Shown here: piece after piece, positions 53,531-61,471 of the stretch
Layout: each line of letters starts with the position of its first letter
How positions within the stretch are numbered: the first letter of the stretch is position 1
Assembly (NCBI RefSeq): GCF_003285545.1
Contig: NZ_QLNV01000002.1
Coordinates: forward strand, 62,001-126,000
Reading direction: 5' to 3'
Length of the DNA stretch: 64,000 nucleotides
Source of the DNA: Sinomicrobium soli
GTDB lineage: Bacteria > Bacteroidota > Bacteroidia > Flavobacteriales > Flavobacteriaceae
Program-made: the position numbers and the translations under genes
The notes under the pieces: generated by a model
Databases searched by the model: none
What the model was told of the DNA's origin: nothing
The model's input: the letters and a program-made list of their open reading frames with translations, nothing else

Positions 53531-54448
53531 ATGAAAACATATATAAAATATCACACTTCCCTCTTCCTCGTTCTCTTCCTGGTATTTACCACGGCGAGCT
53601 GCCAGAACGACGACGATACTTCCGGTCTTGTTGTCCGGGAATACACACCCCTTACCCAAACTCTGGCCGAAAATACGGAACTCATTGACCGCGTGTTTTC
53701 AGATACCACGTTTACCGTAGCCCCGGGAGTCGAGGAAACGGACATTCACTACCTGTCTTCCAAAGGGCTCACCATGCGCCTGTTCATACTGAAAGCCGAC
53801 CTCGGCCGTGACGATGTACACCTGGCTCCCATAACTCCCTACGGAAGTACGGGCTATGCCATGCAAACCGTCCCGGACATGCTGGAATATGTCGACATCG
53901 CCGGGCAGAAACCTGTAGCGGCGGTCAATGCCGATTTTTTTAACATGACTACGGGAGAACCCAGGGGTATTGTTCATCTCGGCGGTGAGGCCATACGGAC
54001 CACACCCCTCGCAGGAAGGTCGTTCCTGGGAATGACCAAAGACGGGGAGATCATTATCGAACATACCGACGATTACCCGGCTTTCAGCGACGAGTTACAG
54101 GACGCCCTCGGCGGCGGCGACCTCCTGATCAAAGATGATACCCGCGCTCCCATAAGCAATGAAGACGTGCACCCGCGCACTGCAGTGGGGCTTACCGCAG
54201 ACCATGTACTCTATTTCATTGCAGTTGACGGGAGACAGTTCGACTATTCCAACGGCATGACACTCGCCGAGGTGGCCGATGTACTGGAAGGCCTCGGTTG
54301 CAGGGATGCAGCCAATCTCGATGGCGGAGGCTCTACCACCTTTGTCACGCTACACTCCCTGGCAGAAGTATTCCATATAAGAAACCGGCCTTCCGACGGG
54401 GCCCCGCGCCCGGTAGGTAACGGATGGGCCATTACCGTATCTGAATAA
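53531..54448 (+). CDS. Phosphodiester glycosidase-domain (NAGPA-like) lipoprotein
   Basis: The 305 aa protein has a lipoprotein signal (FTTASC) followed by an acidic linker (QNDDDTSG) and the NAGPA domain (PF09992 type): KPVAAVNADFFNMTTGEPRGIVHLGGEAIRTT, HPRTAVGLTADHVLYFIAVDGR, LGCRDAANLDGGGSTTFVT. The conserved N-A-DFFN and NLDGGGSTT motifs are intact. The mammalian homologue removes GlcNAc from GlcNAc-1-phosphodiesters; bacterial members act on unknown glycans. Here it is the only enzyme-like gene of its PUL. Confidence 0.9.
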   Translation: MKTYIKYHTSLFLVLFLVFTTASCQNDDDTSGLVVREYTPLTQTLAENTELIDRVFSDTTFTVAPGVEETDIHYLSSKGLTMRLFILKADLGRDDVHLAPITPYGSTGYAMQTVPDMLEYVDIAGQKPVAAVNADFFNMTTGEPRGIVHLGGEAIRTTPLAGRSFLGMTKDGEIIIEHTDDYPAFSDELQDALGGGDLLIKDDTRAPISNEDVHPRTAVGLTADHVLYFIAVDGRQFDYSNGMTLAEVADVLEGLGCRDAANLDGGGSTTFVTLHSLAEVFHIRNRPSDGAPRPVGNGWAITVSE

Positions 54449-54500
54449 TCCGGTATAACATACAATGAAACGACAAAATGGTCAGAAGCCGGCAGTCCGG

Positions 54501-54526
54501 AGCCGGAAGTACATGTACTTCCGGCT
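54501..54526. repeat. Perfect 26-bp palindrome between the NAGPA-like and NHL genes
   Basis: The half-site is AGCCGGAAGTACA and the whole 26 bp is a perfect palindrome, flanked by AGTCCGG-like repeats (54481-54556). It lies inside the operon gap. It may be a partial terminator/attenuator or a repeat element. Confidence 0.7.
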
Positions 54527-54562
54527 TCGGACCCCGGACTCCGGACCTCAAAAACAAACACA

Positions 54563-55882
54563 ATGAAAAACACAATTATTTATATATTCGTCCTGTTCCT
54601 GGCCCTGACAGCCTGTAATAATGACGACGATACCCCAACCCGGGATATGTTGCCCGTGGTCATGTCGGTAGCCCCGGTACAGGGCTCTCCCAACGATGTC
54701 ATCGTGATATACGGGAAAAACTTCAGCACTTCACGTACGGGCAACAAGGTCACTATCGGCAACATGCCGGCCACGGTACTGGAAGCCTCCGAAAACCGGC
54801 TCGAAGTGGTGGTCCCGGAAGGGGAAGGCAAACAGGAAGTAAAGGTTGAAACCGGCGGCGCCCCGGTATCCGGGGATTTTCCGTTTTTCAGTTATGCTGT
54901 TCCCCAGGACATATATATCGTTTCCACGCTGGCCGGAAACCTGGAATACGGCCTGATCGACGGCCCTCCCGGAACGGGACGTTTCAGGGGGCCGGAAGGA
55001 GTGACGATGGCCCCCGACGGCAGTGTCGTGGTTACCGACCGTACCAACAATGCCATCCGGAGGCTTACTCCCGACGGCCTGGTCGGTACCATTGCAGGAA
55101 ATGGCACCAAGGGATACCAGAACGGTCCGGCAAACCAGGCACTGCTCAATTACCCCTGGAAATCCTGTGTGGATTCCGAAGGGAACATATATATTGCCGA
55201 GAGGGATAATCACGTGATCCGGAAAATCGATATCAACGGTATCGTCAGTACCATTGCGGGTAACAGCAGCAGAGGGTTTAAAGACGGGGCCGCACTGGAG
55301 GCACAGTTCAACCAGCCTCTCGACATCGCAGTCGACAACGACCGGAACCTGTATATTGCCGATAACCTCAATCACCGTATCCGGAAACTGACCCCCGACG
55401 GGCAGGTGACCACCATAGCCGGATCGGTTTCCGGATTTAAGGACGGGAATGGCTCCGAAGCCCTGTTTGCCAATCCGTCCGGTGTATGCACCGATGCCGA
55501 AGGCAATGTTTTTGTCGCAGACCGGTTCAACCACCGCATACGCAAGATCAATACCGAAGGACAGGTATCCACCGTCGCAGGCAGCGGAAGTACCGGGGCT
55601 ACCGACGGGGAATCGCCTGATGCGGAATTCAACAACCCTTACGGAGTAGACATCAATACAGACGGTGACATTGTAGTGGCCGACCTGTCCAATCACAAGA
55701 TAAGGCTGATATCAGAAGGTAAGGTCACCACCGTAGCCGGGACTTCTTCGGGCTTCTTAAACGGTACGGGAAATGCGGCACAGTTTTACAACCCATCCGA
55801 TGTCACCTTTGCCGGCGATATCATTTACGTCGCCGACCTGGGGAACAACATGGTCCGGAAAATCGTAAAAAAACAGGAATAA
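54563..55882 (+). CDS. TIG/IPT plus NHL-repeat beta-propeller lipoprotein
   Basis: The 439 aa protein has a lipoprotein signal (YIFVLFLALTAC) and acidic DDDD linker, then an IPT/TIG domain (about residues 30-110: VMSVAPVQGSPNDVIVIYGKNFS, VEVVVPEGEGKQEV-like) and five to six NHL repeats, e.g. FRGPEGVTMAPDGSVVVTDRTNN, QPLDIAVDNDRNLYIADNLNHRIRKL and NPSGVCTDAEGNVFVADRFNHRIRKI. It probably binds glycans at the surface, as SusE/F-type proteins do. It ends the operon before a hairpin. Confidence 0.9.
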   Translation: MKNTIIYIFVLFLALTACNNDDDTPTRDMLPVVMSVAPVQGSPNDVIVIYGKNFSTSRTGNKVTIGNMPATVLEASENRLEVVVPEGEGKQEVKVETGGAPVSGDFPFFSYAVPQDIYIVSTLAGNLEYGLIDGPPGTGRFRGPEGVTMAPDGSVVVTDRTNNAIRRLTPDGLVGTIAGNGTKGYQNGPANQALLNYPWKSCVDSEGNIYIAERDNHVIRKIDINGIVSTIAGNSSRGFKDGAALEAQFNQPLDIAVDNDRNLYIADNLNHRIRKLTPDGQVTTIAGSVSGFKDGNGSEALFANPSGVCTDAEGNVFVADRFNHRIRKINTEGQVSTVAGSGSTGATDGESPDAEFNNPYGVDINTDGDIVVADLSNHKIRLISEGKVTTVAGTSSGFLNGTGNAAQFYNPSDVTFAGDIIYVADLGNNMVRKIVKKQE

Positions 55883-55896
55883 GAATGATTTCAGGA

Positions 55897-55923
55897 CAGG
55901 CCGGACTACAACCTTCCGGCCTG
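55897..55923. terminator. Hairpin between the convergent NHL and CE12 genes
   Basis: CAGGCCGG and CCGGCCTG (perfect 8-bp stem, 11-nt loop) are followed by a T-rich tract on the plus strand. It probably terminates the plus-strand operon and may serve both. Confidence 0.65.
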
Positions 55924-55966
55924 CTTACCCTTTTCTTTTCCAACCGGAAACATCCCTTCCCGTTCC

Positions 55967-56761
55967 CTATTTCAGATAAGAACCAATCCCGGAAACCGTT
56001 TTTTTCAATTCCTTTACCGCCAAACCGGCAACTTCTCTTGCCCCCTTGACGGAATAATGTGTGTTATCCTCCTTTCCCTCCTGGTAAAACGGGATCTCCC
56101 CCGGGGCATACCACAGGTGCAACTTCTTAGACCGTTCCGGTCCGTAGGCCATTTCCAGGTTTTCCGTCAGCCTTTGCAGGTCGACCAGGGGAACCTTCAT
56201 GGCTTCGGCGACCATGCGAACTACAAGGGGATAATCTCCGTGAGTATCAACCAGGGTGCCGTATGAATTAAAATTCCGTCGTACTACAGAAGTAAAGAGA
56301 ATGGGGATGGCTCCCTTTTTCCGGGTTTCCTTCACATACCTTTCCAGGTTTTGCCTATAGCCTGTATACGGATTGGTATATCTCGAACTGTCTTTTACCT
56401 TCTGGTCGTTATGCCCGAACTGTATAAAGACATAATCTCCTTCACTAAGCTGTGATAACACCACTTTCCACCGCCCTTCTGCAATAAAACTTCTGGAACT
56501 CCTGCCGTTCACGGCATGGTTCTCTACTCTTACCGTACCTCGGACAAATTCGGGTAGCAGCTGGCACCAGCCCCGCTCCGGATTTCCCCCTTCCGTGGGT
56601 TTATCGGCCATGGTAGAATCGCCTATGGTAAATATAGTCACTGTTTTCTCCTGTTTCTCTCCGGTTTCCCGGGCCATTGCCAAAAACAGGCACAGGAACG
56701 AAAATATGCTGATACTCTCTTTTTTAAGCCAGGCCGGATATTTTTTCACCAATGTAGGCAT
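55967..56761 (-). CDS. Rhamnogalacturonan acetylesterase-like SGNH hydrolase (CE12)
   Basis: The 264 aa protein has an N-terminal hydrophobic segment (ISIFSFLCLFLAM, signal-like). SGNH blocks follow: IFTIGDSTMADKPTEGGNPERGWCQLLPEF (block I Ser), VENHAVNGRSSRSFIAEGRW (block II/III), IQFGHNDQK and the C-terminal DNTHYSVKGARE (block V Asp-x-x-His). This is the CE12 rhamnogalacturonan acetylesterase pattern. It removes acetyl groups from pectic backbone. It is the last gene of the minus-strand PUL. Confidence 0.9.
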   Translation of the reverse strand: MPTLVKKYPAWLKKESISIFSFLCLFLAMARETGEKQEKTVTIFTIGDSTMADKPTEGGNPERGWCQLLPEFVRGTVRVENHAVNGRSSRSFIAEGRWKVVLSQLSEGDYVFIQFGHNDQKVKDSSRYTNPYTGYRQNLERYVKETRKKGAIPILFTSVVRRNFNSYGTLVDTHGDYPLVVRMVAEAMKVPLVDLQRLTENLEMAYGPERSKKLHLWYAPGEIPFYQEGKEDNTHYSVKGAREVAGLAVKELKKTVSGIGSYLK

Positions 56762-56780
56762 ATTCGATTAATATTACTGT

Positions 56781-58409
56781 TCATTGCTCTATACGAAACC
56801 AGTCGATATCCGCAAAACCGGAATCATTGATCTTCGTATCTCTTATGGCAAAAAGTCCCACTTTGGTTCCTATCCATTTTCCGGGAACCGCCGTGAAAGT
56901 CTTTCCCAAAGACTTAAACTTCCTTCCATTGGTACTATAGCCGAAGGTACATTTCCCTCCTTTGGTCACTTCTACCCGGAACTGAACTTTATTTCCTTTC
57001 AGTTCCACTGTCTCTGCAATTCTTTCCGGTTTACCGTGTTCCGCATCTTCGCAGATCACCTGGCTGATATGTATTTCACCGTCTTTACTTTCCAGCGAAA
57101 TGTAGGCATAGCTCATCCCCATGACGATGAGTCCTGCTTTTTCATTATCCAGTTTGGGATTAGGATGAAATTCCAGTGCGGTAGTGACTTTAAATTCTTC
57201 CGCCGGAAATTTTTGCAGAAACAGGTTCGGCGCATCCCAAAGGTTTTTGCTGTCATCCGGCAATTTATCGGTGAATAAACGCAGTTTTCCATCGGCAGGG
57301 TTGGCAAAAGCCCATGTTGCCCTGGGATTTGCGTGCCATTGCCATTGCAGGCTAATGTCATTTCCGTCAAACTCATCGGAATCCTGGGGGGTTTCTATGG
57401 GATATAACCTTCCCACATCCGGTTTTTTATGCCTTAAAACAGGCTGACCTTTTCCGTCCCCGTCACGATCTTCACCTATTACCGGCCAGTCATTTTTCCA
57501 TTCCATCGGCTGCAGGTGTACAATACGTCCATATGCTTCCTTGTCCTGAAAATGTACAAACCAGTTTTCGCCATTGTCGAGTTCTACCCATCCGCCCTGG
57601 TGTGGGCCATTGATATCGGTTTTTCCCTGGTCCATTACTATTCTTTCTTCATAAGGCCCATACGGATGTTTTGCCCTCATGGCCAGTTGCCACCCGGTAG
57701 AAACGCCCCCGGCCGGGGCAAATATGTAGTAATAGCCGTTCCTCTTGTAAAATTTGGTTCCTTCTACGGTAGGATGAGCATCGTGACCGTCAAAAACCAG
57801 TTTACCTGCCCCGGTAACTTTTGTCCCCTCGGCATTCATGGGTTTTACGACAACAACACTTTTTATCCCGGCCCGGCTTCCCGCGTAAGCATGCACCAGG
57901 TATGCTTTTCCGTCGTCATCCCAAAGCGGGCAGGCATCGATAAGGCCTTTCCCCTCTTCCACCAGTACGGGCTCTTCCCACGGTCCGGCCGGATCTTCTG
58001 ATTTTATCATATAAATGCCAAAATCCGGGTCGCCATAGTAGATGTAAAATTCTCCGTTATGATGTCTAATGGCCGGCGCCCATACCCCGTTACCGTGCTG
58101 TGGCTTACTGAAGTGCTCGAAAGGTGGCTGGCGGTCCAGCGCGTAACCTATCAGCTTCCAATTGACCAGGTCCTTCGAATGCAATATGGGCAATCCGGGA
58201 ATGGCATTAAAACTGGATGCCGTCATGTAAAAATCATCGCCTACCCTACAGATGTCCGGATCGGAATAGTCGGCATGTAAAATAGGATTTTTATAGGTTC
58301 CGTCTCCCTGGTCGGATACCCAGGCCGCAGATACAAATTCCTGGGCAAACAGTGCAGACCGGAACAGGAATACGGAAAACAAGGCGATGGTGATGGTGAT
58401 TTTATGCAT
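56781..58409 (-). CDS. GH43-family glycoside hydrolase with C-terminal concanavalin-like domain
   Basis: The 542 aa protein has a signal peptide (LFRSALFAQ). The five-bladed GH43 propeller has the base in NPILHADYSDPDICRVGDDFYM, the pKa-modulating Asp in GLIDACPLWDDDGKAYLVHAY and the acid Glu in HPTVEGTKFYKRNGYYYIFAPA. The C-terminal part (from about residue 345) is the beta-xylosidase-type jelly roll (FDGNDISLQWQWHANPRATWAF, KAGLIVMGMSYAYISLE). It cleaves arabinose, xylose or galactose side chains from pectin or xylan. Context favours rhamnogalacturonan side chains. Confidence 0.92.
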   Translation of the reverse strand: MHKITITIALFSVFLFRSALFAQEFVSAAWVSDQGDGTYKNPILHADYSDPDICRVGDDFYMTASSFNAIPGLPILHSKDLVNWKLIGYALDRQPPFEHFSKPQHGNGVWAPAIRHHNGEFYIYYGDPDFGIYMIKSEDPAGPWEEPVLVEEGKGLIDACPLWDDDGKAYLVHAYAGSRAGIKSVVVVKPMNAEGTKVTGAGKLVFDGHDAHPTVEGTKFYKRNGYYYIFAPAGGVSTGWQLAMRAKHPYGPYEERIVMDQGKTDINGPHQGGWVELDNGENWFVHFQDKEAYGRIVHLQPMEWKNDWPVIGEDRDGDGKGQPVLRHKKPDVGRLYPIETPQDSDEFDGNDISLQWQWHANPRATWAFANPADGKLRLFTDKLPDDSKNLWDAPNLFLQKFPAEEFKVTTALEFHPNPKLDNEKAGLIVMGMSYAYISLESKDGEIHISQVICEDAEHGKPERIAETVELKGNKVQFRVEVTKGGKCTFGYSTNGRKFKSLGKTFTAVPGKWIGTKVGLFAIRDTKINDSGFADIDWFRIEQ

Positions 58410-58493
58410 CGGAATATTTATTTTTCATGGATCTGATCTCAGGATATTATCGGTCCCGGAACACAAAGGCCCGGCCCCGACAAACTCATCGTG

Positions 58494-59744
58494 TTATCTG
58501 TCCAGCTCCAGGCTGGCCATAATAAATGGCCCTGTACCCTTCGGGTCGTTGGAACGAATCTTCTCGTTTACATAATATTCATAGGTGCCGTCGCGGTAGG
58601 GATTTCCTCCCAACCCGGCCACGGCGCATACCTGTGTAAGGTTTACCACGCCGTTATCCTCCACTTCTATAAGCCTGTCCAGCACTCCCTGATATCCTTT
58701 CCGGGCAACCTCCGAATACGATTCCGGCAGGTATCCCTTTCGCACACCCTTGGCCAGCGAATAGATAAACATACAGGAACCGGAAGCTTCCAGGTAATTG
58801 TCTTCTTTACCTCCCATATCCGTTACCTGGTACCACAAACCGGATTCCTTGTCCTGGTATTCCGCAAGGGCTGCAGCCAGCCGGTTAAGGTAGCCCACCA
58901 TATCCTTCCGGGAAGGATGGTCTTCGGGAAAATAATCCAGTACATCTACCAGGGCCATGGCATACCACCCGAGGGCCCTCGACCAGAAATGCGGTGAAGT
59001 CCCGGTCTTCCGATCGGCCCATTGTTGCTCCCGGCTTTCGTCCCAGCCGTGATACAGCAGTCCCGTTTCCTCGTCCAGCGAGTGTTTCTGGATTTCGCTG
59101 AACTGCAGGGCGATATCATTCCATGCCTTTCCGGCCTCATCCCCTTCAGAAAACCTCCCGGTATACTCCGCATAGAACGGCTGCCCCATATACAATCCGT
59201 CGAGCCACATCTGCCACGGATAGATCTTCTTGTGCCAGAACCCGCCTTTTGAAGTGCGGGGATGCGCGTCCAGCTGTTCCCGCAAGGTGCGGATGGCTAC
59301 CAGGTATTTCTCTTCGCCCGTCTTGTCGTAGAGGTAAAAAAGTATTTTTCCGGTATTGACCATATCGATATTGTATTTTGCCATATCATAGGTCAGGATC
59401 TCCCCCTTCGGGTTTACCATAGTGTCTCCGAACTCTTTGATATAATCGAAATACACTTCTTTCCCGGTCTTGTCATAAAGGGCTGCAATACCCTTGAGTA
59501 CCACACCCTGGGTATAACTCCATTTCGGTTTGCGGTGAAAGTCGAGCTGCCAGGCCTCCGGAAAACGGTGAATTTCAGAAAGCGCCATACGTTCCGACCA
59601 TTTGAGATCTTCGGGCACCAGTTGCTGTTTTTCTGTTTTTTGAGGGACCGCTTCTCCCCCGCTGTCTTTTTTATTCCTTTGCCCGCAGGATATCAGAGAA
59701 AGTGCCAGAAGCAGTATTATCGCTTTCAGATGTGTAAATGTCAT
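58494..59744 (-). CDS. GH105 unsaturated rhamnogalacturonyl hydrolase
   Basis: The 416 aa protein has a lipoprotein signal (LLLALSLISC, Cys 20). The (alpha/alpha)6 barrel is recognisable from KWSYTQGVVLKGIAALYDKTG, GFWHKKIYPWQMWLDGLYMGQPFYAEY (catalytic Asp), LDEETGLLYHGWDESREQQWADRKTGTSPHFWSRALGWYAMALVDVL and YLEASGSCMFIYSLAKGV. Such enzymes remove the unsaturated uronic acid left by rhamnogalacturonan lyases. A lyase is expected outside the window. It follows susD. Confidence 0.93.
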   Translation of the reverse strand: MTFTHLKAIILLLALSLISCGQRNKKDSGGEAVPQKTEKQQLVPEDLKWSERMALSEIHRFPEAWQLDFHRKPKWSYTQGVVLKGIAALYDKTGKEVYFDYIKEFGDTMVNPKGEILTYDMAKYNIDMVNTGKILFYLYDKTGEEKYLVAIRTLREQLDAHPRTSKGGFWHKKIYPWQMWLDGLYMGQPFYAEYTGRFSEGDEAGKAWNDIALQFSEIQKHSLDEETGLLYHGWDESREQQWADRKTGTSPHFWSRALGWYAMALVDVLDYFPEDHPSRKDMVGYLNRLAAALAEYQDKESGLWYQVTDMGGKEDNYLEASGSCMFIYSLAKGVRKGYLPESYSEVARKGYQGVLDRLIEVEDNGVVNLTQVCAVAGLGGNPYRDGTYEYYVNEKIRSNDPKGTGPFIMASLELDR

Positions 59745-59798
59745 GGTTACGGTTTTATAATAAAGTAAATTTCGGAAACTTATCCTTCCTATATCCGG

Positions 59799-61448
59799 TT
59801 ATCTGTTATAACCTTCATTTTGTGTAAACTCGCTTTTATTGGTCACCGCATCGAGCTGGGACTGCGGTATGGGCCTCACCGCGTGATAGGGCTGTATATT
59901 AGCCGAGGCATCCGGATTCCACTGCTGTACCCTTTCGATGAGTTTGCCGGTACGTTTAAGATCGAACCATCGCAATTGCTCTCCTGCAAATTCCCTTGCT
60001 CTTTCGTCAAGTATCATGTCTATATCGAGGTCGCTCTCCGAAATTTCCATATCTCCTTCGTGTCCGGGAAGGGCAGCCCTTCTTCTCACCTCGTTGAAAT
60101 ATGTGACAGCATCTCCCGTATTTCCCAGGTTCATTTCGGCTTCGGCCACAATGAGGTACATTTCCGCGAGCCGGATCACAAAAGCATCCCTTTTCCCCTG
60201 TTGCTGCGATATGGTCTGACGTGAAGGGTCGAGAAACTTTTTCAGTGACACATAACGATCCCTTACCTGCGGGGCATCGTTTTCACCATAGGTCCGGCTG
60301 CGGTCTATCACCGTATAGCGTTTACTATCCTTTTCCGCCTGCGGGATCACATATTTGGTAGCATATACGGCGGTATCGCCGAGCTGCATGCCTGCGGGGG
60401 CATTGCTCAGGTTATTGCAATACCAGACACTCTGAAAGGTCGCATCAAAACGGGAATCGACGGTTTCGTCAAAAAGGTCCAGCAGATGCGCAGTAGGCAT
60501 AAACCTCGCAAAGGGCCGGCCGTTCTCTATATCCCTGGTCATGCCGGGTAGCTGATCGTAGGTCATCAGGAAAAACAGGTGAGCATTATTTCCCCCGTCC
60601 CTCAGGAGTATATCTTCATCCGGATGTTCCAGTTCCAGGTTGAGTACCAGGTCGGCCGTAAAGTTTACCAGCCATACGATCTCCGGGTTTCTTACATTGT
60701 CCATGTCCCACAGGTCGGCATAATCGTCTACCAGTGAAAACCCGTAATCGTCTATGACATTCCTGGCGTGTTCGGAAGCGAGCTGATCCTCTCCCCTGGT
60801 GAGATACATTCTTGCCAGGAAGGCTTCGGCTGCCGCTTTTGTAGCCCTTCCGTAATCGTCGGATGAAGGCGGAAGGTGCTCAACGGCAAATTCCAGGTCG
60901 TCGAATATCTGGTTGTAAAATTCGTCTACCGGCGTACGGGTAGCGGTTTCCTGGATGTTTTTTACCTCTTCGGTAAACAAATGCACATTGCCCCAGGTCT
61001 CTGCGATATGCCACAGATAGAAGGCGCGAAGAAATCTCGCCTCTGCTTCCCTGACCGGCTTCAGGCTTTCTTCAAGCGGTGAATCCGCTATGCGTTCTAC
61101 AGCCGCATTACAGGTATTCAGTGCCGAATAAAACCGGGTCCAGTAAAATTCTATAGGTTCATTGGCTCCCGAAAGATCGGAATTGTATAAGGCTACGGGA
61201 GGGTTTTCCATACCGTTTCCCCGGGTAAAAATATCGGTCCCCGTTTCGGTCAGGGCTATTCCGTTTTCTTTCCCGTACCAGAAACGCATGGGAGTATAGC
61301 AGGCGTTTACCAGGGCTTCGATTCCTTCCTCCGTAGCATAGTAGGCATCGGCTGTAAGGCCGGACTTGTTATCTTCTTCCAGAAAGCTTTCACAGGCAGT
61401 GAACATTCCGGTGGCTAATAATACGTATATGATGATTCTTGAATTCAT
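59799..61448 (-). CDS. SusD/RagB-family lipoprotein of the pectin-type PUL
   Basis: The 549 aa protein has a lipoprotein signal (YVLLATGMFTACESFLEEDN). SusD features are GIEALVNACYTPMRFWYG, FYSALNTCNAAVERIAD, RFLRAFYLWHIAETWGNVHLFTE, RATKAAAEAFLARMYLTRG and the C-terminal MILDERAREFAGEQLRWFDLKRTGKLIE with PIPQSQLDAVTN. It captures pectic oligosaccharides at the outer membrane with SusC. It is 23 bp downstream of the susC stop. Confidence 0.95.
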   Translation of the reverse strand: MNSRIIIYVLLATGMFTACESFLEEDNKSGLTADAYYATEEGIEALVNACYTPMRFWYGKENGIALTETGTDIFTRGNGMENPPVALYNSDLSGANEPIEFYWTRFYSALNTCNAAVERIADSPLEESLKPVREAEARFLRAFYLWHIAETWGNVHLFTEEVKNIQETATRTPVDEFYNQIFDDLEFAVEHLPPSSDDYGRATKAAAEAFLARMYLTRGEDQLASEHARNVIDDYGFSLVDDYADLWDMDNVRNPEIVWLVNFTADLVLNLELEHPDEDILLRDGGNNAHLFFLMTYDQLPGMTRDIENGRPFARFMPTAHLLDLFDETVDSRFDATFQSVWYCNNLSNAPAGMQLGDTAVYATKYVIPQAEKDSKRYTVIDRSRTYGENDAPQVRDRYVSLKKFLDPSRQTISQQQGKRDAFVIRLAEMYLIVAEAEMNLGNTGDAVTYFNEVRRRAALPGHEGDMEISESDLDIDMILDERAREFAGEQLRWFDLKRTGKLIERVQQWNPDASANIQPYHAVRPIPQSQLDAVTNKSEFTQNEGYNR

Positions 61449-61471
61449 GATTTCCAGCTTTTCTTCAGTTC

